This document shows, in pieces, positions 53,759 through 64,000 of a stretch of DNA of 64,000 nucleotides. Under the pieces are notes generated by a model. It had not been told where the DNA came from. It searched no databases and saw only the letters and a list, made by a program, of their open reading frames with translations. This DNA is from Micropterus salmoides. Its lineage: Eukaryota; Chordata; Actinopteri; Centrarchiformes; Centrarchidae. The stretch is taken from positions 22,266,750 to 22,330,749 of the forward strand of contig NW_024041373.1 of NCBI RefSeq assembly GCF_014851395.1, read 5' to 3'. Made by a program: the position numbers and the translations under genes. Every line of letters begins with the position of its first letter. Position 1 is the first letter of the stretch.

Positions 53759-54827
53759 AGATGTGAGAAAAAGAGGAAACATGCTCCTTCTCATTGTTGT
53801 TGGTAATAACCTTTTCAAGTTCATAATCTCTGCAGTTTTTCAATAGGAGAGAAGTCCGCAGTGCCTTACCCAGGAGGGTATGGGGGGGGGGGGGTGCGCG
53901 TACGTGTACTGTACTATGTGTGTCAGACTCGCTTGCATGGGGAAAATAAACCCATCTCCTCGTTTCTATGGTAACACTCCATGTCTGCAGAATGGCTGTG
54001 ACTAAGGCTTTCAGGGTTCAGGCAACACTTGTACGCACGCACGCACACACAAAGTGTAGCAGTACAATTAGTCCGCTGTTAAAGCTGTGTAGCTATAGCG
54101 GAACTTGTGTCTGGGTGGATAGATGGGGAGAAGTTGTCGGGAGGTGTGTGTGCAGCTTTCTAACCTTTCCACTGACACAACTGTAACACAAACAGACACG
54201 TATATGCTTCCCTACTGTAGGAGCACACGCACTATTTAGCTTAGCACGGCCATTGCCATGTATTACATTTGCAGCTGTGAGCGTTAGGTTTGAATTGAGG
54301 ATGCAAGAGATTAACTTTCCAGAAGAAATGTTTGAAAAGCACACATAAGTAAAGGCACAAGCCTTATACCGCGTTTCTTTGCACACTGTATGCATACAGA
54401 CAAAATATATTGAATGAGTAAATTCCATTGTGCTTGACAAGCTCCCCTTTAACCAATGCCTCATTCTATCAATCTGTCTAAATGTCTCTGTGGGATGGAA
54501 GAGGAGCCGGTGTTGAGGAGCTGTGAATCTGCTGGAATCAATAATACAGAAATATAGTGTCAGGAAAGGGGGATGGGGGGAAATGTTTGAGAAGAGGAGG
54601 GAAAGAGGAGGAGGCAGCTCAGCCCTGCGTGCCTGGAGTGAGAAGTGATGGAATCAAAGCTGCATCTCAGTTCCTCTCAGTCTTCTCTTTCCTCCTTTGT
54701 CTTTTTTCCATCCATCCGTCCACTCTTCCATTTTCTCCCTCATCACTCACTCCCTCTCTGTGTGACTGAGCCAAGGACACTTCTGCTGTCACAGCTTCAG
54801 TGAGGCAGAGAAAGCTTTCCATTTGAA

Positions 54828-54874
<47 letters not shown>

Positions 54875-57800
54875 TACATGCATGCCTCTCGCTGTTTGTA
54901 GCACATCGCCATGACATGATCAGTGTGGTGGCTAGTCCTCCTCCCGCAGTGTCCATCATGTTTAATGTATGAAAGCTCCACCAGCTAATCCAAGAGGCAT
55001 ATTGGTCTACTATAGTTTAGGTTGATTAGCCTACAGCTTAATCCTCAAAGCATGTTATTACCCACATCTTTCAAAAATACAGCCCTTTATGTACACGATC
55101 TGACTAGCAGCATACTATATAATTCTATGTTTGTAGTGTACAATCAATCCATTTCATCAACATGGTGGTTGGTCTTATTGGTGACCTATTTCTTTTAGCT
55201 ATTTCCTTTTATCTCCAATACCTTAAGCAGTTGGAACCCTGTAGTTTGAAACTAGTGAGTTAATTTCCCTCTCCATTTGGCATAATATGAACAAGACGTG
55301 GGAGAGAGAAAGCGGTGACCGTGCTGTGCAGTGCAACACACAGTGGTGTTAGCGCGATGACCATGATCAAGCATCTAGTCTGCATTACAGGGGTTGGACA
55401 ATGAAACTGAGACGCCTCTCATTTTAGTGTGGGAGGTTTCATGGCTAAATTGGACCAGCCTGGTGGCCAATCTTCATTAATTGCACATTGAACCAATAAG
55501 AGCAGACTGTGAAGGTCCAATTAGCAGGGTAAGAGCACAGTTTTGCTCAAAATATTGCAATGCACACAACATTATGGGTGACATACCAGAGTTCAAAAGA
55601 GGACAAATTGTTGGTGCACGTCTTGCTGGCGCATCTGTGACCAAGACAGCAAGTCTTTGTGATGTATCCAGGGTAATGTCAGCATACCACCAAGAAGGAC
55701 GAACCACATCCAACAGGATTAACTGTGGACGCAAGAGGAAGCTGTCTGAAAGGGATGTTCGGGTGCTAACCCGGATTGTATCCAAAAAACATAAAACCAC
55801 GGCTGCCCAAATCACGGCACCAAAACTGTCCGTCGGGAGCTCCACAGGGTCAATATACACGGCCGGGCTGCTATAGCCAAACCTTTGGTCACTCGTGCCA
55901 ATGCCAAACGTTGGTTTCAATGGTGCAAGGAGCACAAATCTTGGGATGTGGACAATGTGAAACATGTATTGTTCACTGATGAGTCCGCCTTTACTGTTTT
56001 CCCCACATCCGGGAGAGTTACGGTGTGGAGAAGCCCCAAAGAAGCGTACCACCCAGACTGTTGCATGCCCAGAGTGAAGCATGGGGGTGGATCAGTGATG
56101 GTTTGGGCTGCCATATCATGGCATTCCCTTGGCCCCATACTTGTGCTAGATGGGCGCGTCACTGCCAAGGACTACCGAACCATTCTGGAGGACCATGTGC
56201 ATCCAATGGTTCAAACATTGTATCCTGAAGGAGGTGCCGTGTATCAGGATGACAATGCACCAATACACACAGGTGAAAGATTGGTTTGATGAACATGCAA
56301 GTGAAGTTGAACATCTCCCATGGCCTGCACAGTCACCAGATCTAAATAATATTGAGCCACTTTGGGGTGTTTTGGAGGAGCGAGTCAGGAAACATTTTCC
56401 TCCACCAGCATCACGTCGTGACCTGGCCACTATCCTGCAAGAAGAATGGCTTAAAATCCCTCTGACCACTGTGCAGGACTTGTGTATGTCATTCCCAAGA
56501 CGAATTGACGCTGTATTGGCCGCAAAAGGAGGCCCTACACCATACTAATAAATTATTGTGGTCTAAAACCAGGTGTTTCAGTTTCATTGTCCAATCCCTG
56601 TAGTTCTGTAGTGTTACAGTCTGTCTTCTGTCAACAAATAAGAGGAAAGGCATCATAAGCTCATATTGTCCAATTTATTTTCCTGAAAGCTCAGAGCTAA
56701 CACCTGGGCAGATCAGAAAAGCACAGACTAACAAGAACAGGTCAATGGACCCTTGAGAAGGCAAGGAAATCTGGTGCTGAATAGACAGTGTTGCACTAAG
56801 CCTCTCACTCTGCACAGTACAGATAATTCCTCATTTCTCTTTAACTGAAAAGAGGGGAAATCAGTTTAAATTAAGCATTTGTGGTTGGAACAAGAGTACC
56901 ACATGTTTGTGTAACAAGCGACACCTACACTGAAGCGAAGCCTTTACTATATTTTTTGCCCTGCACTTGTGTTCAGTACAAGATACATATTAGACTCCCT
57001 TGCAGTGTGAACCGGTAGTGTTGTGTTTTTTTTATTTTATTTTTTTTTATTTAAAGTGAGTTGTCATTACATTATGCTTGGGTGGTATGAAAAGAGTCTG
57101 ACAGGGGGGAAAAAAGCACAGCCTGAAATGTCGTGCTTGCACAGCACATGCTGCCATTCAAGGGGACAGGTGTGAGCGTGTGTTGATGGGAAGCAGTGGT
57201 CAGAAGTGGGACAGTTGGTTGTGAAGAAGGTGTGTGTGTGTGTGTTTTTGCCAAACTAAAAGTACAGGAGTTCTCTTCGCGGTGGTGACTCATCATTTTC
57301 TACAAAGTTAAAAGCACAATTAGCAGTTTGCAATATATGTGAAAACAAAGCTCTTCTGTTTGTCATGGCAACACACATACAACAAATGTGACTTGGAAGA
57401 ATTAACAAGTCAGCTTTTCCCTGAGCCAGTTCCTAGGCTTGGAGGTTTGTATCATAAAAGGAATCTGTTTCTCTGAAATTGATTAAGGACACCAACTTGG
57501 GGGATGTCCGATAACTTCAGATATCAGGGTAACTGTAGGATCTGTAGTTTTTTGCTGCAGATTTTGGTTTCTTTGCCCTTTTTAGTCTTTGCTGATTCTG
57601 CCCAAAGTTGCTGTCATGAGTTGGACATGGTGGATTGGCTGTCAGGCACACCAAATGCTTCTCTGTGAGACACCAACTGCAGCTGTCTGAGCTACACTGA
57701 TTATTCTGTCTGATGCTTGTTGAGTCAATCTGTCTCAGTCTGACTGGAGCTGCCTGATATTAGTCATCATCAGTATCAGGGTCACATAATAATAATAAGG

Positions 57801-60381
57801 ATGATAATAATAATTTGTTATATGATAAATCAGTGTTTTTGCTACCACCATATTTGCAAATGTCTATGCATTTATTTATTCATAATTAACATTTGGTTGG
57901 TATTTCCATAGCTTTACTCACAGAACAGATAACTTTATTATTAAGACCAGTATAATCTGCTCTGAATAAAATATCTTAATTACATATCTGAATAAGTCAG
58001 AGTCTCATTGTCTGGCTTTTTCTTGCCAAGGTTAGACTCCTAACACACCACAGACAGAGCACCCGGGGTCAGTGCTCTTATCACCACTGACAGATAAACC
58101 ATGGCAACCATGCTCCCAACCTAATAACTGTGGCTTCCCATCAGTGCGACCTAAACTTTGACCTTCACCTCGGGGCATAGCATCTCTGAATGTTTGTGTG
58201 TGTATATATGGGGGTTAAAGACCCACCATCATCAACACAGGGATGGACAAACTAATAAAAACATTTCACAATACAGCATGATACATAATGTCTAGTTTCA
58301 GCTCCTTGTTTGTCAGACTGTGCTACTATCAGCTTGAAACCAGATGTGAGTGATGCACTGGAAATCTACCCCCCCCTCCATTCTCCACATCTTCCTCTGT
58401 AAACCAATGGTTTTTCTGTCTGTGCATAAAATCAAACTGACAACAAAGGTCTGGACAACCTCAGCCTCTGCTGGAAGCTCTGATAAGGAGGATATAGCTG
58501 AAGTTGTGTTTGTAACTGTACTGAATGAATTTCCCTTGACATGGGGAAACAATGACACGTGTGGGTTCTTCAAACAACAAGCACATTGTGTTCAAACACA
58601 GGTATAATGGGAGAAAAGAGGAACCAAATCATGGTGTTGAAGAAAACCTTGGAAGAGAATTGCACCTTAGAAGTTTAAAAATGTTTCCTAACATTTGCAT
58701 TGACGTAAATATGGTCATTTATTGACCATACGGTTTTAATTATCGTGTTGGGGCATGTCAGTCTACTTTTATAGATGAGTGACAAAGATGGGATGTTACT
58801 TGTAGAGTCAATTTGGAAGTCAATGATGCATAAAGAATATCCTAGTAAGTACGATGTCTTCTGACTTGGTATGTTAGCTCTCGGTCAACTTACTTAGTTG
58901 CTTATTTTGAGAATGCTTGGAAGCAGCACAGTTTTGGCTCCATTTTTAACCAGTCAAAACCTCCAAATGATGTCAGATTTCCTGCCCCTCTTTACCTCCA
59001 TGATGAGGTAATGCAATGTGTATAGGGCAGATGGTTATGGCGGCTTCTACAAATCCCCTTACTTATATAAGCTTTTTAGTCATGACATCAGCAGGAACCT
59101 GCATAGATAAGTTGAACCATCGGGTCAGCTGAGTTCAAACTGCTCTCTGCCATCAGGTAGACATGAAATATTGAAGTTAGCTGACCTGCAGTCTTTACTG
59201 CATTAAAAAAAACAGCTTTTCTTTTCAAAGCAACTCTGGTTTGCTTTGGTTTATACTGCTCTAAAGGTTAGGATTATAAAAATATTTTGGCAGGCTGTTG
59301 CGTTATAGCCTCCATGTATGACTTATTATGCATCACCTTACCAAATGGCTATTCTGGTTGTTTTTAAGTGAATACACTGCCTCATGTTACCTACTGAAAG
59401 GTTTAGACAAGGTAAGTATGTAAAGACATGAGTGTAAGTAATTTGTTGTTGCAAGTAGCTTGTTTGTGCCCTATTGCAGTGCCCATAATATGATTTGACA
59501 AACCAAAACATCACCACTAATAACTAATGTTCTGCCCATCCTGTGTGTCTGTAAATATATGTGTGTGTCTGCATTAATGTTGTAAGTTGCAGCTCTTGGT
59601 TTCATTTTGGTTTTTGTGATTGACATGTGAATGTAGTTTGCCTTGCAGCAAAACCCACACCAGCAATTTAACCACATGAATACTTATTTCACTTGCATCA
59701 CCACACTCACACACAAACAAACACACACACACAGGATGATATCACCTTTGCACAGGAGACCACTACTCTTGTCCACCGTAAGCGATTGATACTGTTAATT
59801 TTACTGCCCCCTTGGCTGTCTTGATGGTCTACAACTCGCCCACGCTGTAACACTGTTACAAAAGTGTGCCTTAGGCCTGCCATTCACTATAACCATTTTG
59901 ACTGAATATGATATTACAGTCAAAGCCTTTCACACTGTCAAAGCCCTGAGGATTGTCGTTATAGTGTTCTTACTCTAATGCTGAAAGCTGTCTCAAATGT
60001 GCACTGAAACCCTCTGCTTTCTTAGCTAAAGTACACATGTAGAATGCTAAAAATCTTATCATAGTAAGCTCATGTTATGTCCAACAATAATGCTATTACA
60101 ATTATGTCAATAGTCAAATGTAAACTATACCTTTTTACATGTTTAAATCTTCCATTTAATGTTGATCAAGCCCACTCCTAATGACAAAGTCCAACACTCA
60201 AAAACTGCTTTTGAATAATTAAGTTATTTGGGCTTAGTTTTGTATCTCTTCATTTTTGTATGCCTAATTCATTTTAAAAACTAAATTTCTTTTAATTTCT
60301 TTGTGTAACAGGAGACTCTTCAACAGCTGGTGATGATGCCTTTGCCAAACGTGCTGGTACTGGGCCGGAACCCTCTGTCTG
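31262..60381 (+). CDS. ccdc88a: CCDC88A (girdin/GIV), first four coding exons; gene continues past the right edge
   Basis: Large coiled-coil scaffold that links actin, Akt and trimeric G-protein signalling at membranes. Coding exons: 31262-31324, 31459-31559, 43939-44047, 60312-60381, joining in frame to 114 codons plus one base. The peptide starts MESEVFTPLLEQFM and includes NKKVNND at 65-71 and LRIQNLSILTRQIKAYYQ, followed by ETLQQLVMMPLPNVLVLGRN. This is the N-terminal Hook-type calponin-homology domain used for microtubule and dynein-adaptor functions. The start EVFTPLLEQFM favours CCDC88A over CCDC88C (Daple) and CCDC88B; whether it is the a or b fish duplicate cannot be told. The ATG context (AATATGG) is good. 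Introns are 134 bp, 12.4 kb and 16.3 kb. The next expected exon (rest of the Hook domain, before the coiled coil) was not found up to 64000. Confidence 0.93.
33380..33409. repeat. (GT)15 microsatellite
   Basis: Nearly pure run grading into CG variants, in CCDC88A intron 2. A run of 14 G lies nearby at 32990-33003. Confidence 0.9.
36179..36679. mobile_element. hAT-like non-autonomous element, copy 1
   Basis: Starts CAGTGTTCCCCAC and ends GGAAAACACTG, an imperfect inverted pair typical of one hAT end type. The right part (gtgggctgccacaaataaat) matches in reverse complement the left part of the element at 41583. No 8 bp duplication was recognised, so it is probably old. No coding capacity. Confidence 0.65.
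37720..37955. repeat. Foldback repeat with about 60 bp imperfect arms
   Basis: The arm from 37789 (agcaactggacttggttgaa) is mirrored by the arm ending at 37947 (ttcaaccaagcccaattg, then ttgct). Pairing continues inward through the agacttctt and gttatcc segments with mismatches. The phrase gttctcagtcatccaggtca upstream belongs to the same well-known fish repeat. Transposon family not assigned. Confidence 0.65.
38287..38306. repeat. Poly(A) run
   Basis: About 19 consecutive A in CCDC88A intron 2. The preceding sequence is not recognisable as a retroposon. Confidence 0.85.
40544..40577. repeat. (AT)17 microsatellite
   Basis: Pure alternating AT run of about 34 bp in CCDC88A intron 2. Confidence 0.92.
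41583..41940. mobile_element. hAT-like element, copy 2, inverted and apparently truncated
   Basis: Begins CAGTGTTTCCCATAC and continues cggcccgccacaatatcaac, the reverse complement of the right end of the 36179-36679 element. Homology continues through gtctccgacattgacagcgt on the minus strand to about 41925, where the other terminus is missing or unrecognisable. The middle is CpG- and CT-rich (41720-41800). Confidence 0.6.
42041..42474. mobile_element. 434 bp hAT-type MITE with perfect 8 bp target duplication
   Basis: Ends TAGGGCTGGATAAAA and TTATTGTCCAGCCCTA form terminal inverted repeats. TCTCATAC is duplicated exactly at 42033-42040 and 42475-42482, the 8 bp signature of hAT transposition. 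The interior is AT-rich with no coding frame. It lies in CCDC88A intron 2. The intact duplication suggests a comparatively recent insertion. Confidence 0.93.
44234..45138. mobile_element. 905 bp PIF/Harbinger-like element with TTA target duplication
   Basis: Starts TTGTGCTTTCAGACC and ends GGTCTGAAAGCACCA, inverted with one mismatch. TTA flanks both sides (44231-44233 and 45139-45141). The right end is strikingly GC-rich (tcgcgtcgccggcgacgctt near 45017), unlike the AT-rich middle. No transposase motif was recognised, so it looks non-autonomous. It starts 186 bp after the exon 3 donor. Confidence 0.82.
48050..48490. repeat. Dispersed repeat, possibly two adjoining fragments
   Basis: 48050-48370 contains ccaaagtggctctggttctt and related phrases that recur in fish genomes to my knowledge. 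48380-48490 shares the tcttgttttgtcca block with 29868-29985. No ends were definable. Confidence 0.4.
53338..53362. repeat. Poly(T) run
   Basis: 25 consecutive T in CCDC88A intron 3. Confidence 0.9.
53728..53757. repeat. (GT)14 microsatellite
   Basis: Pure dinucleotide run. A run of 13 G follows at 53882-53894. Confidence 0.9.
54831..54870. repeat. (TG)20 microsatellite
   Basis: Pure dinucleotide run ending in CGCG, in CCDC88A intron 3. Confidence 0.92.
55388..56600 (+). mobile_element. Near-intact Tc1-like transposon with short terminal repeats
   Basis: 1213 bp flanked by TA (55386-55387 and 56601-56602). Ends CAGGGGTTGGACAATGAAAC and, on the minus strand, CAGGGATTGGACAATGAAAC, giving about 30 bp inverted repeats. 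It is a short-TIR element, unlike the long-armed copy at 2283. The transposase lies inside on the plus strand, in sense with CCDC88A, and has only two visible frame breaks. Confidence 0.93.
55574..56548 (+). pseudogene. Tc1-like transposase with two frame breaks
   Basis: Starts MGDIPEFKRGQIVGARLAG at 55574 with the HTH region. The frame shifts near 55815-55830, where about ten residues of the linker also appear to be missing. It continues through LFTDESAF (first Asp) and VYQDDNAPIHT (second Asp) and shifts back near 56265-56280. It ends with NNIEPLWG (the Glu, 34 residues after the second Asp in the family) and stops at 56546-56548. The three catalytic acidic residues are all present, but the product cannot be full-length. 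Confidence 0.9.
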
Positions 60382-60558
60382 GTAAGTGTCAATGTACTAA
60401 ACAGACTACCACAGTATTATACAGACTAATACTTAAACAAAACCACAAAATAATCCATACCTGCTCCAAGATCTACCTCTTGAATCGCATGGGCAGCAAG
60501 CATGTGCACAGTTCACAAGCAGGAAACATTCAGTGTTGAAGTCCTTTTGTCACTACAT

Positions 60559-60559
60559 C

Positions 60560-60604
<45 letters not shown>

Positions 60605-60605
60605 T
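60559..60605. repeat. (GAT)15 trinucleotide microsatellite
   Basis: Pure ATG/GAT run of about 46 bp, starting about 178 bp downstream of the exon 4 donor of CCDC88A. Likely length-variable. Confidence 0.95.
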
Positions 60606-62594
60606 GCTGTCGATTTGACCGGCATTTCTAACCCACGGCAATACAAATTTGACATGATTGCAGAATAAAAGGGGACTTGATAAAATACAGCGAAACATTC
60701 TGATTTTGTTGTTGAGGTGATGGGAAATAGATTAATGGATTGGTTTCAAGGACGGAATCCAAATTTTGGTCACATTGATCTAGCCTATAAAGAACAAAGA
60801 CAAATGGAACCGTTTAAAACTATTAATGATGCTAAAATGGTCTGGGACCTACATTCTAAGCCAAAACAATGTTGAGTGCTTAATAGTGTCACTATGTCCT
60901 TTACAAGAACAGTTAAAAGTAAACCTTAACGTAAAATACCCCTGCCAAGGTATAATGAAGATCTAAGAAGATAGAAATCTACATATTTGGTTTGCCTTCA
61001 TTTGTCTATTACCTGAAGTGTCAAAATTACTTAACCATTTTTCAACAAAACTTTGATCTTCTGTACCCAGCCATGCTATTTGATATGTCTGAGGCAACCT
61101 TAAAGCAGCAGTAGTCGAGTGTCGCATTTTGGGAAAATATTTTTGAGCAGTTTAACCTCTGCAGCCCCAAGCGAAACTTGATATTTCTGTGTGACCTTGA
61201 TGAAGCCACTGAGGAGAGAAGATAACTAGTAGCAGTGTGGAAATAAAAGGTTTTTATGGATTAAAGTAAAACTGTATAATTATTATTGGCAAAATATCTC
61301 CCACTGCAGAACATTAGCTAAACCACTACAAGCTCATTTGATTGGTTGTTTTACTTTTGGAAAGGAGTGCCCACACAAAGACTCTTAGCTTTTGTGAACA
61401 TCTCTGCAAATACAGTCATGAGTTCTTCAAGGTGAATTGTTTCCAGGCTCAGCTTGCAGAGCTTGTTGAAGGAAATCTGTAACTTTTTTTAAGCAGATGA
61501 AATGGCTTCTAAATCCCTGTCCTCCCTCAGCAGCCTTTTATCACACTTTCACCACAGCCATTGCTGTTATTTTTGGCTTTTCATCGCTTTTCACTGGTCA
61601 CAGTTACTGCTTTAATTTTCGTACGCACCCAGAGAGCATGCAGGGTAAATAAACGAACAACAGGAGGCTGCACTGAGTACACACATTGGAGTGCGCTGTT
61701 GTGTTTGACTTGGTTGTTAATTTACCTTAGTGATGTGAAAGTGTCATGCCAAAGTAACAGTAAAAAGACGTTTTCATCATTTAAGACGAAAACCAAACTG
61801 TCGACACGATCCTTTAGTAAATAGGTTATTGCAGTATAAAAGTATTTTAATGGGTTATTCTAAATATTTGTTAAATTACTGGTGATATCAATCATCTGCA
61901 GCATACATTATAACTCTTAAACAGCTTTAATTTGGCATTTTAGTCATGCCTTTCAGTGCTGCTTCCCATAATAACCCAGTCTAGTCATTGTGAAACCAAG
62001 AGGGATTCTCTCCCAAACTCCCCAAATTGTGTCTACTGCTTGAATATTTCACAGCAGTACATTTCTGATGATCTACTGCATGTACACCACCTTGTACTAC
62101 TGCTCTACAGCCTTGTATAACGACCTTCCACACAGCTGAAGTGAGTACTGAGTGAAAAAGCCGACCCGACGCAGACAAGAGTGGAGGGCAGCGCCGAGCA
62201 AGTGGACCAGAGCAGGCAGAAAGCATTAGACTGCATTCCTCAGGGTTTCTTTTACCCTTTACCCTCTAGCTTGTCAGATAATCATCCAGTCCGACCAGCG
62301 GTAGCTATGGAGTCTGGCTCTCTGGCTCAGCGGCTGCCAGCTGAAAGTCATTGGCCATGTGGCTTTTATTATGCTCTCATTAGGGGGCAGGGGACGACTG
62401 TGCATGTTTGTGTGTGTGTGTGTGCATGCACGTTTAGTGTGTGGATGGGGGAGGGGTGTTTTCAAAACAGAGAACAGTGGGAATGCACTGTAGTACCACC
62501 CCAGGCTCAGATTTACCTTAGTCTGCCTTGTGTATATACACGCACAGTGAATGTGCACACACACCCTCCCTTGTGCATGCAAGTAGTGTTTAGT

Positions 62595-62752
<158 letters not shown>

Positions 62753-64000
62753 CACCTCTGTTTAGTCTGCCTTAAAGCCTGTGAATTTTCAGCATTGATC
62801 TGAAAACTTAATACTTTCCCCTCAAATATGTTTGTGACCATCAGTGTTGGACTCTCAGGCCAAAATTTCTGATTTATTTGCTTGTATGTAGCTGCTTGAC
62901 GTGAGTCTGTTGCTGCCATTTATGTTGTTATTGCATAACTTTAGTCTGCAACAGTGATTGACTACAAAACCATATAGTCTCAGGTCACTACTAGTACTGA
63001 AGGAGAACACTGCACAGACAAACAGACTGCCATTGACAAATTTCAGGTGCAATCTAGATTTTATAAATAAATCTTTTATAAATACATTTTATAACTACAA
63101 ACCTATGGATGACACAAATCAAAACATGGTTTTAAATGAAAGCACCTCTCAATGAGCTCTTTGCTCCTTATTGTTGCTGTTAAAATCTTTTTTAACTGTA
63201 GCGACAACTGGAAAGACAACTGTTGACAGCTGATAAGTATAAAGTGAAGGGCTTGTCGTGTGTGGTGAGTAGTTCAGGGAAAAAAAAGTCAGGTCTGCTA
63301 TTTTTGCTTGAAAACAGTGTTCTATGTGTGCAGGCGAATATTTGGTGTGTTTACAGTCTGTTTTGAAAGCGTAGTGGCGTCTTGTGTCTCCATAAGAAAG
63401 AATAGAATAGACAGAATTGTTTGTGTGTGTGTCCGGGTTTGGCCTTGAAAGTTATGAAAAAGATAATATGAAGATAAACAGGAGAAAAGGCCAATTTTTC
63501 ATATTTAGTTTTTTTTATATATATATATATAATATATTTTTTATGATAAGCTTAAACCAGGTCAGTGTTCATTGTGTGAAGGCAGACTGGGTTGCGTGCA
63601 AATGCCCTAAAATAAATCTGAAAATAATGTTAAACCAACTCTGTCCTCTGCTCCAGTTGAGATGGGTTGAATATACTCTGGCATGCTGTCAAGGCAATAT
63701 CAGATTGCTTGTACCAGTTTCACCACTGACATGCAAGTCATCGGGTCCTGAATGATTCTATTCATCATGGCAGAGGAGAGGGCTGTAGCAATTCATTGCA
63801 CATGCACGCAAACTCACATTTTTGTTTTTCTTCTGCTTCACTCACATCCTTGCACGCAGATTAACAATGGCATTGCAGGAAGAAGGGTTAGTCACTGTCC
63901 GTCTGACCTCTTGTGTGCTGGTAGAAGGATGGGGGGGGAGGGGGGGGACGAGGTGGAAAAAGGAAACCTAGATGAGTGAAGGCAAACACTCAGAGGCGCA

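Larger units (their letters stand above)
44048..60311 (+). other. CCDC88A intron 3
   Basis: 16.3 kb with no host coding exon recognised. It holds the Harbinger-like element, a near-intact Tc1-like element, dispersed repeat near 48050-48490, T runs and several (TG)n tracts. Stretches such as 49800-53300 and 56610-60311 are AT-rich without recognisable features. Confidence 0.7.

Noticed and set aside
55477..56082. 201-codon minus-strand open frame
   Set aside because: It is the antisense shadow of the Tc1-like transposase.
60559..60605. Regular repeat that could be taken for a direct-repeat array such as CRISPR
   Set aside because: It is a trinucleotide microsatellite without spacers in a vertebrate genome.
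63180..63270. Candidate fifth CCDC88A exon (ctgtag before, ggtgagtag after)
   Set aside because: The required frame hits a stop within a few codons and the translation does not match the expected leucine-rich Hook-domain continuation.

Overview
The window is vertebrate nuclear DNA, most likely from a teleost fish. It contains multi-exon genes with GT-AG introns and vertebrate-type proteins. The introns and spacers carry cut-and-paste DNA transposon remnants (Tc1/mariner, hAT-like, PIF/Harbinger-like), a tRNA-derived SINE and many (TG)n tracts, which is the usual mix in ray-finned fish. I assembled exons by hand from splice signals and reading phase. Every internal junction quoted below keeps the frame.

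Layout. (1) 1402-10681, minus strand: 13 coding exons of PPP4R3B (SMEK2), a regulatory subunit of protein phosphatase 4; its C-terminal exons lie beyond the left edge. (2) 12890-22105, minus strand: a complete PNPT1 gene, encoding mitochondrial polynucleotide phosphorylase, with 28 coding exons and a predicted 770 residues. (3) 22.1-31.2 kb: a 9 kb spacer between divergent genes, holding the PNPT1 promoter, a mariner-like element, microsatellites, a small perfect hairpin and the CCDC88A 5' region. (4) 31262-60381, plus strand: the first four coding exons of CCDC88A (girdin), encoding the N-terminal Hook-type domain. Introns 2 and 3 are 12.4 and 16.3 kb and the gene runs off the right edge.

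Mobile DNA explains most of the other visible structure. There are three Tc1-like copies: a decayed one with one damaged terminal repeat in PPP4R3B intron 10, an internally deleted one in PNPT1 intron 9, and a near-intact one in CCDC88A intron 3. There is a 434 bp hAT-type element with a perfect 8 bp target duplication, a 905 bp element with TTA duplications, a 213 bp MITE with TAA duplications, an 811 bp mariner-like element with TA duplications, a pair of related hAT-like elements in opposite orientation, and a foldback repeat.

The three genes do not form one pathway: PP4 regulation, mitochondrial RNA turnover, and actin/G-protein signalling. PPP4R3B-PNPT1 adjacency is a known vertebrate arrangement. 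CCDC88A next to the PNPT1 5' end differs from the human order as I recall it. I saw no CRISPR array, tRNA gene, rRNA or toxin gene, and no convincing sign of an undescribed biological system. The most noteworthy items are the transposon structures and the promoter motifs.
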